Positions 23,362 through 36,228 of a stretch of DNA of 64,000 bases are shown piece by piece. Source of the stretch: Strobilurus pachycystidiatus (lineage: Eukaryota > Basidiomycota > Agaricomycetes > Agaricales > Physalacriaceae). Location of the stretch: NCBI GenBank assembly GCA_019915135.1, contig JAHLMK010000006.1:2170001-2234000 (forward strand), read 5' to 3'. The position numbers and the translations under genes were made by a program. Every line of letters begins with the position of its first letter. Within the stretch, counting starts at the first letter, position 1. The notes below the pieces were generated by a model. The model worked only from the letters and a program-made list of their open reading frames with translations. It ran no database searches and had not been told where the DNA came from.

Positions 23362-26001
23362 ATGGACTCATCTGCTGAGAAGAGAAAGGCGGCTACCGCC
23401 GTCGACGCGAGCTCTGTAGGCGGGAGCGACACCATCAGCGAGAAGCCTAGAAAAGTACAAATCTACGACCCCTCCACGGAATCGAAATGGACGCGCGCAG
23501 GACTGACTTTTGAGAGCTTCAAACGCGCTCCTGGGCCGACTGGGCATGTCATGCTTCATCGTCTATCATCGTGGACCTCGTTGACTTTCGCTAGGGAGCA
23601 AGTCGTCGCCGGTCATGCCAACATTGATGACATCGAGGGCGATATGCCGGTGCTGCAGCCTAAAATGAAAAGCCGCCACCTCAATATGATTGCTGTCGGT
23701 GAGTCGCATTATGACGTCGAGACCGCCTCGACTTGATTCTCATAACGCGCCTTACAGGCGGAAGTATCGGGACTGGCCTCTTTGTAGGGTCGGGATCCGC
23801 TCTCAACGGAGGCGGTCCCGCCGGTGTCCTCATTGCGTGGATCCTAACCGGCGCCATGCTCATAAATATCACTCAAGTGCGCACTCCCCAACGACTCATG
23901 CACAACCTTTTCACTCACGAAATACAACAGGCCCTTGGTGAAATGGCCATCCTCTTCCCTGTCTCTGGCGGATTCTATACCCTCGCAAACCGATTTCTTG
24001 ATCCCTCCTTCGCATTCGCCATGGGCTGGAATTACGTGTTCCAATGGGCCGTTACACTTCCTCTCGAGATCACAGTCGCTGTTACGACGGTGCAGTATTG
24101 GACGGATTCCGTGCCTCCCGCCGCATGGGTGACCGTCTTCTTTCTTGCTATCTGTAAGCTCATGTTTCGGTATCGATGGGGTGCGTATGATTAATGAAGA
24201 CTAGTGATGGCAAGTGTGCTTGGTACGCTGGGCTTCGCGGAGGAAGAGTTTTGGTCTTCCTGTCTGAAGCTCCTGGTGGTCGTCATGTTCATATTTGTCG
24301 GAATGTAAGCGCTTGTGCCACTCTTTCTACGTTGATTCTCACTCGAACAGTATCTGTTGTGCCGGGGGTGGGCCTTCGAGCGGAGATTACGGAACCTATG
24401 TCGGAGGGAGGTATTGGTCGAACCCTGGAGCATTCGCAAACGGATTCAAGGGCGTTTGTTCCGTGTTCGTTACTGGTAAGCCCGTCCCTCTCTGGAGACA
24501 CTCATATCTCACACGACGCTCGCAGCTGCTTTCTCCTTTGGTAAGGCGTAATCACGCCCCGCCTACCATGTAGCTAATTGAGTCCCGTGCAGCTGGAACT
24601 GAGCTGGTTGGCCTCGCAGCTAGCGAGACAAAGAACCCGCGAGATGTTATGCCGGGTGCCGTCAAGGGAACTTTCTGGCGTATCGTGAGTACCTGGGCCT
24701 TGCCTCCGTATTCATCGAATCCTCTAAGTACTTTGACAGACTGTCATCTACATAACGTCTCTCACTATCATTGGCCTGCTCCTGCCGTTCAACGAACCGC
24801 GACTCATCGGGGGTAGCGGGTCTTCTGCTTCACCATTCGTCATCGTTTTGTCGCATGCGCACATCAGCGGTCTGGATCGTACGTATCCATCTGCCTTCCC
24901 TTCATCCACCAGCTTATCGCCATGCTTCTGATTTGATTAGACCTAGTTAACGCGACCATCTGCATATCGGTCCTTTCCATCGGACTGTCATGCGTCTACG
25001 CCGGCTCACGCACACTAACGGCGCTTGCTGAGACTGGCTATGCTCCCAGCGTGTTCAAATATGGTGCGTTGTCGTCCCTATCGATTGTGTGGTCACTGAC
25101 ATGATTCCATAGTCGACAAATCTTCGCGCCCACTCTGGTCTGTCATCGCAATTCTTATTTTCGGGCCCATAGCCTACGTCAACTCTTCCGCTGCGAGTGA
25201 TACCGTCTGTGCGTCGTCTATCACCATTCTTCGATTTGAGAGATTTGATTGAACTTTCGACAGTCACCTGGCTCGTCGCGCTCTCCGGTCTCTCAACTAT
25301 TTTCACCTGGTTGTCTATTTGTTTGTGCCAGTGGGTCCAATCATCCTTCTTGGTGACGTGCCGATCGAGTTGACGCTTCACCAGCATCCGCTTCCGTGCT
25401 GCTTGGAAAGCGCAAGGTCATTCGCTCGAAGAGCTCCCGTTCCGTGCTCTGTTCGGCGTCTGGGGCTCGTGGTTTGGAGCAGTTCTCAACGTCTTGGTGC
25501 TAATTGCGCAGTTTTACGTCGTACGCCTTTCTCTCAATTCGAGCTGTTACATCTGGTTTGACATGGAACATTATCACAGGCCGTCTCTCCCGTGGGCAAA
25601 TCGGTCAGTGGGAAAGCAGCAGCCGAGTCCTTTTTCTGTATGTCCTTGCCGTCTCTCCCTCTGTCCCACTGACACTCAGGAGTAGCCGCGTATCTTGCCG
25701 CCCCCGTCATGCTCGCGTTCTACATCGGTGGTTATCTGTGGAAGCGCCAATTACCCAAACGCGCCAGTGAGATTGACTTGGATGTAAGCTTCGGTCTCCT
25801 CTTTCTGTCTGTCTTCATGTTTCTCATGATGTACAGTCTGGACGCAAGTCATGGTTGTCGGTGGAGGAGATGCGGCAGGTACGTTTCTAGTTCTATGCCA
25901 CGTCAAGGGAGATTGGCTGATCGAACAATGAACAGTGGCGCGCGGCTCGCGCAGATGTACCGTGGTACGTCAGGACGTATAGGGTGTTATTCTCGAGCTA
26001 G
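23362..26001 (+). CDS. Amino-acid permease (APC superfamily, fungal YAT type), copy 2
   Basis: Paralogue of the 19820 gene in the same orientation with the same exon layout. It starts [14 protein letters not shown] and has [67 protein letters not shown] and [10 protein letters not shown]. It ends [12 protein letters not shown] at a TAG finishing at 26001. The first intron, which starts GTTTGT in copy 1, has GCATGT here (23544-23594, 51 nt), so it is either a GC-AG intron or, being 3n long and open, can be retained without breaking the frame. A plasma-membrane amino-acid uptake role is inferred from family. Confidence 0.9.
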
Positions 26002-26295
26002 AGAAATGCACATATATGACAGCGTACCGTTACTCAGTTTTATAATCATCTGTATTTTTGTAGCCGATTTTGCATCCTTGTATTTTTCCACACAACTGGC
26101 TAGCCATCTATCGCTCTCATGTCGAAGTTGCCCGACTCTGTATATGTCTGGAGAAACAGGATAGGTGGGTGGCGGCCCTGGTGGGCATTGTTGACGCGTT
26201 GACAGGCGGAAAACTTAGAAAGAAGTACCCTTACGTGATCGCTGATTTACATCTTACCTTCCATCGTCGCTTGACCAAGTACCATCATCGACACC

Positions 26296-27484
26296 ATGCC
26301 TGCTAGACCGGGATCCGTCAAAAAAGCGAAGCTCAGCAGGGAGAAGGCGATACACTCCTCGAGGAAATGGTTCCGGATCCCTGCTGGCGCTGGAAAATCT
26401 CTCTTACCATGCCTCCCAACCGAGCTGCTCCTCCTCATCGTCAATGCTGTGGTGTGGACTCCATCCTCGAGTGAAACGGGCCACTACACGGAGAAACACA
26501 TGGGAAAGTTGGACAGACTCTTCCGCCACGATGTACTCTTTGCTCTCTCACGGACGTGCCAGTCCCTGCGAAGCGTCGTGCTTGACATGACTTGGAACAC
26601 CTTTGAGGTGACTGTCTCCCATTACCCCGGTGGTACGCGTCCTTGGAAACACCTCCACGTCGCCCTAACCATAAGTTTTGAAGATTGGTCCATCGGGATC
26701 GCTGACGATCTCGAGCACAAATGTCGAGTCTTCAGCAAGCTGACACACTTGCATCCCATTACACGGTACGCACACAAGTCTGCATTCCACGGCAGCAGCG
26801 ACTCATCGTTCTGTCAATCAGGACCGTACACATCGACCTAACGCGTCGCCGGAGCGCAGAGATCTACCCCGTCTTCGTGGCCTTCCTGTCCACACTGACG
26901 CATGTGACGAAACTCATAATCGGCGACTCGCCTTGCCATATCACGACACACCTGAAGGCCCCGTTCGAAGACCGATCGTTCCCTACCATCGAAGAAGTGA
27001 TCCTCCCCACGCAAGCGCATAACATCCTCAATTGTTGCCCGAATGCGCGACGCATCACAGCCAACGACATGATGCGATATTCTACTAAGCTGGTCACGGC
27101 TATACGCGTGGCAGGTTGTCGGGATGTTGAGGAGCTCAGGGATTTTGATCTACAGGCAAATTCGTTGAAGAGTACGCATCCTGCTTTCACAGTGTATGGC
27201 CCTCAAGTTCACTCACGTCCTGCCCAGCTCTCGCAAAGATAGCTCCCAGACTTCGCCTCATCGGGAATGTATTGGTCGAAGATGCGTCCAACAACGTGAG
27301 TTCTTGCCTCAAACTAATCAATCGTCACGTCTGAACACTCGAACAGGACAAGATCCTGAAGCTCCTCAAGGCGTTCAATAGCCTAAAGGACGTTATCGCT
27401 CATCGCCGCACCAACAAGGACTTTGTGGCGGCTGCTAAGAGGCAGTACAGAGTCGAGCAGGCACAGTACGAGCACTGGAGATAA
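26296..27484 (+). CDS. F-box-like protein
   Basis: Starts MPARPGSVKKAKLSR. At residues ~38-50, LPCLPTELLLLIVNAV resembles the first helix of an F-box, followed by LFALSRTCQSLRSVV, the usual second part. F-box proteins recruit substrates to SCF ubiquitin ligases. The rest has scattered Leu-rich segments without clear repeats. Introns lie after SKLTHLHPITR (about 26767-26822), before the LAKIAPRLRLIGN segment (about 27170-27235), and after DASNN (about 27296-27347). The last exon ends KRQYRVEQAQYEHWR at TAA 27482-27484. Very many such genes of unknown substrate occur in Agaricomycetes. Confidence 0.7.
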
Positions 27485-29144
27485 GGTTTGGCATTCTGAT
27501 TTCTTGCTGGAAAGCTGTAAAGCTATGAATATCAATCACATTTCTTGGCGCACTACCTTCGGACACAACCGACAATCGGCGCAGTGCTTTTATTTCTGGA
27601 GGCCAGTACGATCAGCTTCTGGAGGGCAGGCCCGGTCGTCTGGAGGGAGCTTGAGCGATGGGGGAGTTTGGGATCACCTGGCTTACGGACGGGCGAGGTG
27701 AACGAGAAAGAAGACGCACGACGTCATGGTGGCAGCGTCGTCGCCGATGAGGGCGGGGTTGGAGACCATCTTTCTAGACGCCGGAAACTCTGAAGGCCGA
27801 AGCGCCAAATCGCAACGCTCGCGCGAAGAGCTTTCCTGGAGCTTTCTTAAAATGCTGGAGGGTACGTATCATGTATGAAGGGGCTTGAAGGCACCCAGTC
27901 CTGCTCGAAAGCACTTCGACAATGAAATGCCCATTGGGTACGTCCTAAGTCGTTACGGAAACGGTGTTCAAGTTCACCTTTTGAACGATTGTTATTGTTT
28001 TTGAAGGATCTGACGACATAACTCATTTGTGCATGATCCCCATTCTTGATGCAACCTTCTCCCTGTTGAATGAGGCCTTGTTCGGCGGTCATCAGGCCAT
28101 CCGCTACAGTATCCGCAGCGCCGCGGGCGTGTCGGGCAGTTCTTACTGAGTTACTCGCGGCGTCGGGCGGCAACCTCGTGTTCTCATTCGTTCTCCAATA
28201 TTCCCTTGATTCCACTTGCAAATCAGTGACCACTTAGCAATGTATACAAGCCTCACATGTACAGCATCATCGTCCCGAAACTCTACCTCATGCTACGACC
28301 ACCTGGCACTTTCGTGTTATCAGTTCGGACCTAACGCCTCCGTTCATACTACCTAGTACATCTACTTCGCAATCCCTATTGAGTATGTACTATATACGAT
28401 AATTGTGAGCGAGGTTTCTAGTCTCTGCCAGACAGGCCCTGGCATTTGTCACGGTGAAGCGTTCCGGTCAGGTACACAGCCACAAGAATTCTTCTCTTCC
28501 TCTTACCCTCACGATGTTGGCCCCTCTTCGTCCAAGTCACCCTGGGCTGCTTCAACCTGACTTCAACTGCGGAAACGGTTTTGATCCCATTTACCGGTGT
28601 CTCCAACCTGGCATGTTCTTGAAAAGTCCGATGTCGCCATCCCACACACATGGTGAAAGCTATCTGACACGCTGGCTTCACCTTATCGACGCACGAGCGC
28701 TAAACCAACACAAGTTGGATCGGCGCTCACGGTCGAGTCACGTCATCGACAATCATGATACGGTCTGCAACTTGTCAGGGAAAGCACTCATCTCCAACCA
28801 CATCGACGTACTCTTTTGCATACAATCCTCGATAAGCTTACGATAGAACTAAGCTTTCTGGGTGCACTATGAGCGAGGGAATTTGGCCAACAACAATCCG
28901 TCATATAGTCGTCGTGCCAAACACGCTTAGGACGATCTACGCGCGACATCGCCGTCTATGAGAATCTACTCAAGACCGACCGAGGCCGAACATGTCTGGA
29001 GTATTCTCCGAGCCACCTAATTTTCCTGAAAATCAGGGCCAGGTTCTTCGAGGGACGACGATGTGGGTGCTCGAACCGGTAGGTATAAAGCCTTCCCGCT
29101 CGGGTCGAGACTCGAGGCGTGATTGTTCTCCTTCAACCCCAATC
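27485..29144. other. No recognised gene
   Basis: Short frames only. The segment 27880-28230 has a 128-residue minus-strand frame with no recognisable domain and skewed composition. The promoter of the hydrolase gene at 29145 lies at the right end. Confidence 0.4.
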
Positions 29145-30380
29145 ATGTTTTCCTCTTCTTCCCTTCTTGTACATATTCTCGCTATCTCTTCATTCTTCCT
29201 TTCTTCCTCCACAGCCCGTCCTGCGGCTTCCAATTCTTCACGATGCGGACCTCAGACCGTCCCCACTGTCGGTGGTAGCTCTGATGCTGGTTGGCAGTCA
29301 CTTCCCAATCTCCAAGACGCGACGGTTTATCCCGATTGGAGTCTGAGCGGCGGCGCAGAGATTGTATGCATGCAGACCCTCTAGATTTGTCGGTCTTGCT
29401 CACTCAAACTCATCGCAGGCACTATATCTCTCCTCCCACCAAGACAAGAAGTCGATAACACGCGCTGTAATCATCAGTTCCGGGAAACAGAGAGACTGCT
29501 GGGCGCGTATGTGGCATCTTCTGCTTCGTCGAAATGTACCAGTGGTGTTGACGAATTGCGTATAGCTTGGGTATACGCCAATAATGCGCTCTACAGTGCC
29601 AACATAAATCCGAACCAGGTATCTATCATGTCGCCGTGCTGGTTCGACGAAGACGATCTCGCAGCTGGCGCAGCTAGCAGTAACCAGCTCCTCTACGGAG
29701 TGGACGGCTGGATGAGTGGGCATAAGAACCTCGCACCGGCCTCCATAACCGGGTTCAGCAGCTTCCAGGTCCTCGACGAACTAGTCGCATACTACATGGA
29801 TCGCTCGACCTTCCCCAAGCTCCAGACCGTCGTGGTCGCCGGGCACTCGGCTGGTGGGCAGCTCGCACAGCGCTACGCCCTCCTCCGTCCCGGCTCCACC
29901 GACCGCTTGCAGTTCTGGCTCGGCAATCCCGCGTCGTTCGCCTGGCTGGTCACCGACAGGCCTGTCCCAGACGCCGCATGCGACGGCGTTGATGAGTACA
30001 AGTACGGCCTGAACGGTTCCTTTCCAGAACATTACCCCACTGACGCGGAGGCTTTGGGTCGGGATGGGCTCGTTGCGCGATACAGAGAACGCAGTGTCCA
30101 TTATGCTTTTGGGTTGGAGGACCACGGGGTGGGCGACTCTCGCTGCCAGGCGTCTGTACAGGGCGCAGATCACCTTGCTCGCGGACAGAACTTCATTGCG
30201 ATGCTGCAAGGCATGGACGGTGGAATGCCATCGTCTCAAACAGTTGATTGGGTGGCCGGTGTGGCGCATAGTGACCAGGGAATGATTGAGAGCTCTGGCA
30301 CTATAGCAACGGTAAGTCGCGCATCGTTAATTATTGGGATGTTGCTCTGACGCTCTCTTGTTCAGTTTTTCGGATCATGA
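29145..30380 (+). CDS. Secreted alpha/beta-hydrolase-fold protein
   Basis: Four exons (29145-29363, 29419-29506, 29566-30311, 30366-30380) sum to 1068 nt, 355 residues, with all three joins in frame. The 59-nt second intron is needed to join two otherwise out-of-phase segments. The N-terminus (MFSSSSLLVHILAISSFFLS) is a signal peptide. VVVAGHSAGGQLAQRYAL contains the nucleophile elbow G-H-S-A-G, and DHLARGQNFIAML near the C-terminus holds a candidate catalytic His. The length and the secreted form fit a fungal lipase/esterase-like hydrolase; the substrate is unknown. The start at 29145 is preferred over an upstream in-frame ATG (28992) because it opens directly on the signal peptide. Confidence 0.82.
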
Positions 30381-30842
30381 TGATGATCACTTCTGGACGC
30401 ACATACGGTCACCTCAAACTCATTATTTTTTGCGACGTTAACCTTTATTTATTCTCAAATAAGTACGACGATATATGTTCCCAGGCGTTATCATATGAAT
30501 GCTTACTGCTTCTCAAAGCGATCGTGGTCGCGATATGAGTGCCTTCTGAGCTGTCTCCAATCCCGCTGCAGAAAAAGCGGAGTCTTCTATACACCCTTGA
30601 TCATATATGTAGAAAATCAGTACTAAAGAATCAACTGTCCTGGAGATGACGACTAACGTTTGAACCCTAAATGAGTGAGAATAAGTATAAATATGAGTAG
30701 ATGGAGGGGCCGATGAGTATGGATGTATGGTATGCAAGGAAATGGTCCCAGGATATACGACGAGCAAGCACAGGGGAGATGGATATGATACAACACAACA
30801 CAACACAAGGCGACCAACACGAAAAGGCAGAATCGGAGAGGG
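30381..30842. other. Convergent intergenic region
   Basis: Lies between the 3' ends of the hydrolase gene (+) and the membrane-protein gene (-). No gene seen. Confidence 0.5.
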
Positions 30843-32638
30843 TCATAACTCCATGCGGACGGGCCTCAGTGGTTTCTTTGGCGTCGGACCCGAATCCCTC
30901 CTCTGCTGAAGGAACTCTGGCGTCCTCGCCCCCAGTTCTCCCGCTCCCTCCCCATCAGAAGTCGTCCCGCTCAGACTCCTATCAAACCGCGTACCACTCG
31001 ACCTGTCCCTCGACCTATCCCGATCCCTATCCGAACTCGTCCCCCCGCTAGAGCTCCCCGCATACCGCGGCGGCAGCTCCACGACCTCTGTCCCATCCTC
31101 ATGATACACAGTCACCGGTGCGCGACCCCCATCGTGGTGCACGACATACACCTGTCCCCCTCCCCTAGACGTCCCGGTCTCAGCTACAGGCGACGTTGGA
31201 TGATGATCATCCCCTGGCATCCTGAACGGCTCAATTTGGTACTGCTCCGCCCCAGGCATCCGCGGCACATGGCCAGACCGCGTAGACCCCATGGACGACG
31301 ACGGGAGGAACTGGTCCATGCTCGGCGATGAAGGCCCTTGTCGTCGTCGGGATTTTCGTCTGAAGAGGAAGTAAGCCGCGCCTAGCCCGAGGAGGGCACC
31401 GATGATGAGTCCGCCAATCCCGATTCCTGCGGCGGCGCCAGTGGATACGCCAGAGGATGTGCTAGATCGTTATCAGATTTGGAAAATCACGACAGTGTTA
31501 GTGCCGCTTACTCGTCGCCTGTCGTCTCTCCCTGTGTCAAACACGCTCTATCGCCATTGCCCGAATGTAAGGGGCCGTATGACCATCGGTTGAATGCAGA
31601 ATCCACCACGCTGATGAAGAACGGCGACGCCCAGCTCAGATTGACCGTCCAATTGAATGTGCCGCCTGTTTCCGCGATGGTGTAATTCGCTGGTGGGTGC
31701 AGTGCGGGGGCGACCGTGACAGTGTAGGGGGGAGTGCCGTTCTTTGGCGTTAACGAGATATCCGAGCACTGCAACCGCAACCGAGTCTGTCAGCTAACGT
31801 ATTTGTGGCTAAGGACAAGTAGACGTACCGAATTTACCCACCCGTACATACTCAGTGGCCCGTCCTCCACCTGCGCGTCCACGTCCAGCGGTCCAAGCGG
31901 GAACGACGCATTCGCACACGAAACAGAATCGACAGTCGTGTTCGCGATTACTGTGTATAGCCCTTGACAGCCGCCAGTATACCCGTTTTTGTCCCACATG
32001 CATACTTGGTACTGCGAGCCTCATTAAAATACAGCAGCGATTGCTATAACGAAGGGAAGCGCACGATTGTTCCAGGTCCAAAGGGAACTTGCCAGTCCTA
32101 CATACATGTTATAAGTTGTGTCATGTTTGCGAGTGCGAGGACGTACAAATTGCAGGGCGCTCCCTGCCGCAACGGTGAATGGGAATACGAACGCACTGAG
32201 GCGATGTCAGGGTGTGTGTATAAGGATGCATGCAAGCTTGGTCGTGGACTGACGAAGTGAATATCTCCAGATAGTATGGCGCGACAGGACTAGGCCCCGT
32301 CGCCCCGCTCGTCCTGCTCCACTCGACGTTGATCGTCTCGCATTGGGCTGCAAAGCGCCTAGTAAGCGCCCATAAAAAGATGATAGCGCCCAGTCTTTTT
32401 GACGCGGGGAAGGGGAGGAACGCACCTGTGACGGGCACCGGCACAGTCTGCGAGTCGGGCGTATAGTCGAAAAAGAACGACTGAATGGGTGAATTTCGTG
32501 AGCGCCCATGCACACAAGCCGCCATACACAATAACGCACCTGGTCCATATAATCACCCGCTGCAGCCGCCATTCCCGTTAGCGCCAACAAGAGCCCCAGC
32601 CGGCATCCGAATCCCATAGCGCATCCGTGTCGTCCCAT
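30843..32638 (-). CDS. Single-pass membrane protein with glycine-rich TM and basic tail
   Basis: Multi-exon gene, start at 32638 (MGRHGCAMGFGCRLGLLLAL, a signal peptide). Two extracellular beta-rich segments follow. The first includes QCETINVEWSRTSG and the second CSDISLTPKNGTPPYTVTV and FNWTVNLSWASPFFISVVDS, with several N-glycosylation sequons. A Ser/Thr stretch leads to one membrane helix (AAAGIGIGGLIIGALLGLGA) followed by RRKSRRR. The cytosolic tail is Ser/Arg/Asp-rich with a DRDRDRSRDRSS run and ends RPVRMEL. This architecture is common among unnamed Agaricomycete surface proteins. No function can be assigned. A decayed second copy of its 5' region lies at 35.4-35.7 and 45.06-45.3 kb. 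Confidence 0.75.
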
Positions 32639-33168
32639 GGTGTGGGCGTGCGCGGTGTTTGAGAGGGCGCACCGCAGCCCGTCGTGTTGAGTGTTACTGA
32701 ATGAAACCGAGATGAGGGTTTGCCGCCGGGAGCCGAGACTTTTAGGTTTCAGGGCTGTGTAGACCAATGATCGATTCTCGCTCAGGCTGCGTGAATTCCG
32801 TCCTTCGCGCACTGGTGCGCGGGAAGGCGGGGCATGTTGATGGAGGTGAATTGAACGGTGGTGGTGGTGCAAAGAAGAAGGTGGTGAAGTGTGATGGAGA
32901 TGGACTGATCGCGTCGCGTGGAAAAATGCGTACGCTGTGCGTTGATGATGCAATGACAAGTGGCGGGAGTAGCCGCTTCTTCTGCTTTCGCAAATTCATT
33001 GGTCGCCGTGTTTTTGTGTACTATTTCTTCAATTTCTTCTCAACACTTTTGACTTCATTTCGAGCCCCTGCACAGCTATCCAATGGAACGGCCACACCCA
33101 AGACTCGGAGCTCTGTATAATCCAAATTGAGCAGATCGTGGCTGAAAGTGATTATCATTCCTTGCTGT
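32639..33168. promoter_or_regulatory. Upstream region of the membrane-protein gene (intact copy)
   Basis: Non-coding DNA upstream of 32638. About 270 bp of it (32700-32990) is duplicated in two pieces at 35580-35682 and 45064-45303. The site matching the MULE insertion point is at 32735-32743 and is uninterrupted here. Confidence 0.6.
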
Positions 33169-34778
33169 CTAGCCTCTAGGTACTGGTACATCCCTACTGT
33201 CGCCGAGATGGTAATTTATATTCACTCTGCCTTCGAAATCGTGATTTCTCAGAAGGTCTGAATTATCTAAACAGTAAGACACCACAAGCAATTGAAGCGA
33301 AATCGACAACTTTGTTATTTGACTAACCTGTGAGTATGGTACAGGCGGTGAATGCGCAGAAGAGCGAGAGGTCCCTTGCATGTCCGAATCAGCACCTGAA
33401 CCCCGGCCGCTCTGAGTCCAGACGCCGCCTCGGATACCGTGGCGCTGTTTGAAGTTTTCGACCCACTCAGAGATGCGATCTTCTGTGATGCCCAGCTCCT
33501 GAGCAATAAAGCGAGCTATGACGCTTATCCTATAATTGGTCAACGGTCTCGATTTCTGTAGCTTGGAGAGCCAAGCGACCATCTTTTCCTCGAACTCTGG
33601 AGACTGAGTGGGTCTGGCAGAATCAAGAGGGGGTTGCCAGCCTGAGTGCCGGTCTTCGTCAGCCAGAGTGGAGAGAAGCTTGAGCCAGTTTGCTTCCTGT
33701 TTCAGTATCAGGCTGACTGTGGCGCGTTTGCAGCCAAACTTTGCCGCGATATCTTCATGCCCAGCGGTTGGATATCTCGTGTGGAACTCGCAAAGGGCTT
33801 TGCGGTCGACGCCAAAAAACCGTTTTCTGCGCGCCTTGGCTTCCCTCTGTACATAACGTCCCACGTGCATCTTGCGAGTCGAGCCACGATGTGGATGCTG
33901 GGAAGATGCGCTACTCCCGATGCCAGGATGGTCCATGGCCAATGATGGTGGTGAATTTGAGACCATCTATGATGAGTATATCGGATCAGCGTGCAATCAC
34001 GGAAGGACCACAGTGAGATAAGCACCTCTTCCTCATCATCGACGTCCATGAATGATGATTCGTCGCGCCAATTCTCGATGCGGTCTCGTTCCAAAGCAGA
34101 GCCGGGAGGAGAGCCAGATTCCGCGTACACGGACGATGCGTCAGATTGTGATCCACGTGAATAGATCTCCTGCGATGTCCTTGTGTATCAGCGTAATCAG
34201 ATTGGGCATTATGGGACTGCTCACGTCGACGCAGTCGCGTAGGTCCTCGTTTGCATCCTGCGCTTCTCTCTTCTTCTTTCGAACGATCCTCCGCTTCTTG
34301 ATCTTGGAGGGGAGACGGAACCACGATTCGTCCTTGTACGCGAGGAGGCTTTGGCGGTACTCGGTGAGCTTTTCTCTTGATCTGTATGGTGTGGGGGTTT
34401 GACAGACGTTCCAATGAGTGAAAATGAGAGTGGCAACACGTACTCGGAGAGCCTGGAGTTGAAGTGATCCTCCTCGTGGAAGGATATCTCGCTGCCGTTT
34501 TGCGACGCGCTCTTGTATCGCTCGAGGGCCTTATCCGTTTCTGCCCTTTCCTCGCGGTGAGTAGACTCATGCCGCTGAGTGAATCCGGAGGATGAGGCTG
34601 CTTTTACCGCTGCGAGGGGGACGACGAATGCAGCAACAGCTTCAGCCATGTGGGGATGGCACAGATGACGGGAGGTGCAGAGCTGTGCGATGACATGAGG
34701 CGTCACATCGGATATAGCTTGCCGTCTCTTTACGATAACCTGGTTCTGCCATTCAGTCATTACGTATATCGCCGGCAA
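33169..34778 (-). CDS. CENP-B/Tc5-type HTH DNA-binding protein
   Basis: Exons join in frame through introns of GTACGT...CAG (around 34380-34443), GTGAGC...CAG (around 34172-34226) and GTGCTT...TAG (around 33967-34025). The C-terminal exon has two helix-turn-helix units. The first, around ALCEFHTRYPTAGHEDIAAK and CKRATVSLILKQ, resembles the N-terminal CENP-B/psq domain. The second, EFEEKMVAWLSKLQKSRP...ISVIARFIAQELGI...ISEWVENFKQRHGI, resembles the Tc5/CENPB-type domain. These bind DNA in centromere-binding proteins and pogo/Tc5 transposases. No DDE catalytic domain follows, so it may be a domesticated DNA-binding protein or a transposon remnant. The N-terminal part is low-complexity and basic. 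The start is uncertain (34778 or 34757), as is the C-terminal end. Confidence 0.65.
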
Positions 34779-35389
34779 ACATAAGTGCTACCTGTCGTTC
34801 GGATTGTAGCGCTCTCAATACTGCACGAATCCACAAATGCAAGCGATGATCTACGCGCCGCGCACGCCAGACGCGATTTCTTTCACGTGCAATACAAGGT
34901 GCAGTTTGCCTATGTGAAGTCTGGAGGGCGAGAAATGCGCGGTAGGCTGGGCGGAATGGGTGTTACATCAGAGGCGATACGTGTTCCAGAGTTGGAGTAG
35001 GATTTCGGTGCATACGCCCGCTTCGCAGGTGAGGGAAGGCATCGAGCTCGTCCGGCGGACGTTTGAGAGAAAGGCGCGTCAAGTGGCTCGAGAAGGACGT
35101 GGAGAGAGGGTGGAGAGAAATGAGAAAGCCCGGATATGAATGTGGCGATACTGGACGGTGCCCGTACGCGTCAAGCTCGATGCAGCTGAAAGAATAGTCG
35201 GAGCCGGTCGAAGAATCTACTATCATATCAGCACCGAACCATCATGCAACGAGAAACCAAAATTAACCTTATCCACCACCAGATCCTGGGATACGTCAAC
35301 GACGACACCACATCCGAGTCCACGTCCCCAGTCACGCCGAAATGGAGGAAGAGCACAATTATTTTGGGTCCCAAGGTGCCAGGCGTATT
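34779..35389. other. No recognised gene
   Basis: Lies between the start of the HTH gene and the decayed membrane-protein copy. Short frames only. It probably contains degraded intron and exon sequence of that copy toward its right end. Confidence 0.4.
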
Positions 35390-35682
35390 CATCTGATCGC
35401 GGAACGTTCCCTACCGCGACGGTGAATGGGAATCTGCGCGCACTGTTTTGGCGAATATTGTTAGGGCCCATTTACAGGAAGCCGCTATACACAACTATAC
35501 GCACCTGGTCCGTCTAGTCTCCCGCTGCAGCCTCCATTACCGCTATGGCCAACAAGAGCCCCAGACTGTGTGGTCCCATGGTGTGGGCGTGCACGGTGTT
35601 TGAGAGTGCGCATCGCAGCCTGTTGTGTTGAGTGTTACTGAAAGAAACCGAGATGAATTTGCCGCCGGGAGGCAAGACTTCT
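35390..35682 (-). pseudogene. Truncated second copy of the membrane-protein gene 5' end (left part)
   Basis: 35575-35640 matches the start region of the 32638 gene, including the context CCATGGTGTGGGCGTGCACG. The signal-peptide start is at 35579 (MGPHSLGLLLAIAVMEAAAG). Upstream sequence to 35682 matches the intact copy's promoter. A short exon-like match (GACGGTGAATGGGAAT) lies near 35418, but the remaining exons are missing or unrecognisable. The MULE begins at 35683, about 100 bp upstream of this ATG; the rest of the promoter copy continues at 45064. Confidence 0.75.
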
Positions 35683-35726
35683 GAGGGATCAGTACGGCCG
35701 TCTATTCCCCTGTGCCTATCGCTGAC
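35683..35726 (+). repeat. Left TIR of the MULE
   Basis: Begins GAGGGATCAGTACGG and contains the inner block shared with the right TIR, ending ATCGCTGAC. Confidence 0.85.
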
Positions 35727-36228
35727 ACAATCCGCCACGAAATGGTTCGAAAATGAGATTTGATAAGATCCCAACTCTTGGCAATCGGATCCGGCTGTCA
35801 ACCGGCCACAACTCGCCGTAGACCACTACCCGAATCGGACTTGATTCCATACTCGCCAGCTGCTCGCTTGCACCGCTGCTTCCACTGTCAACGTTGTCAA
35901 CTTGCGACAATTCCCAAGACTTCGCGACCCAAAAGGCGGTATTGCCCCAACTTCTGGAACTTTTACTCTCCGTAAGAGTCTAATTACACGGCCACCTCGG
36001 GATCCTCATGCTTATACAGGAATCTCTGTTTCCAAATCTGCCCCGGGGTCAACAAATTGGATCGCACTCACGTCAAGTGTGGCGATGAGTGGGCGTGGAA
36101 GCGGTGGCAGGCGGCGGGGGATCGCGAGGAGACTCCAGATCCAGGTGGGATGCGGTATGATTCTCTTGTCGGTAGCTTTGTACTGTCGCGTTGCAGCGCG
36201 TCCTGTATTCGCGTCTTTGCACAAGCCA

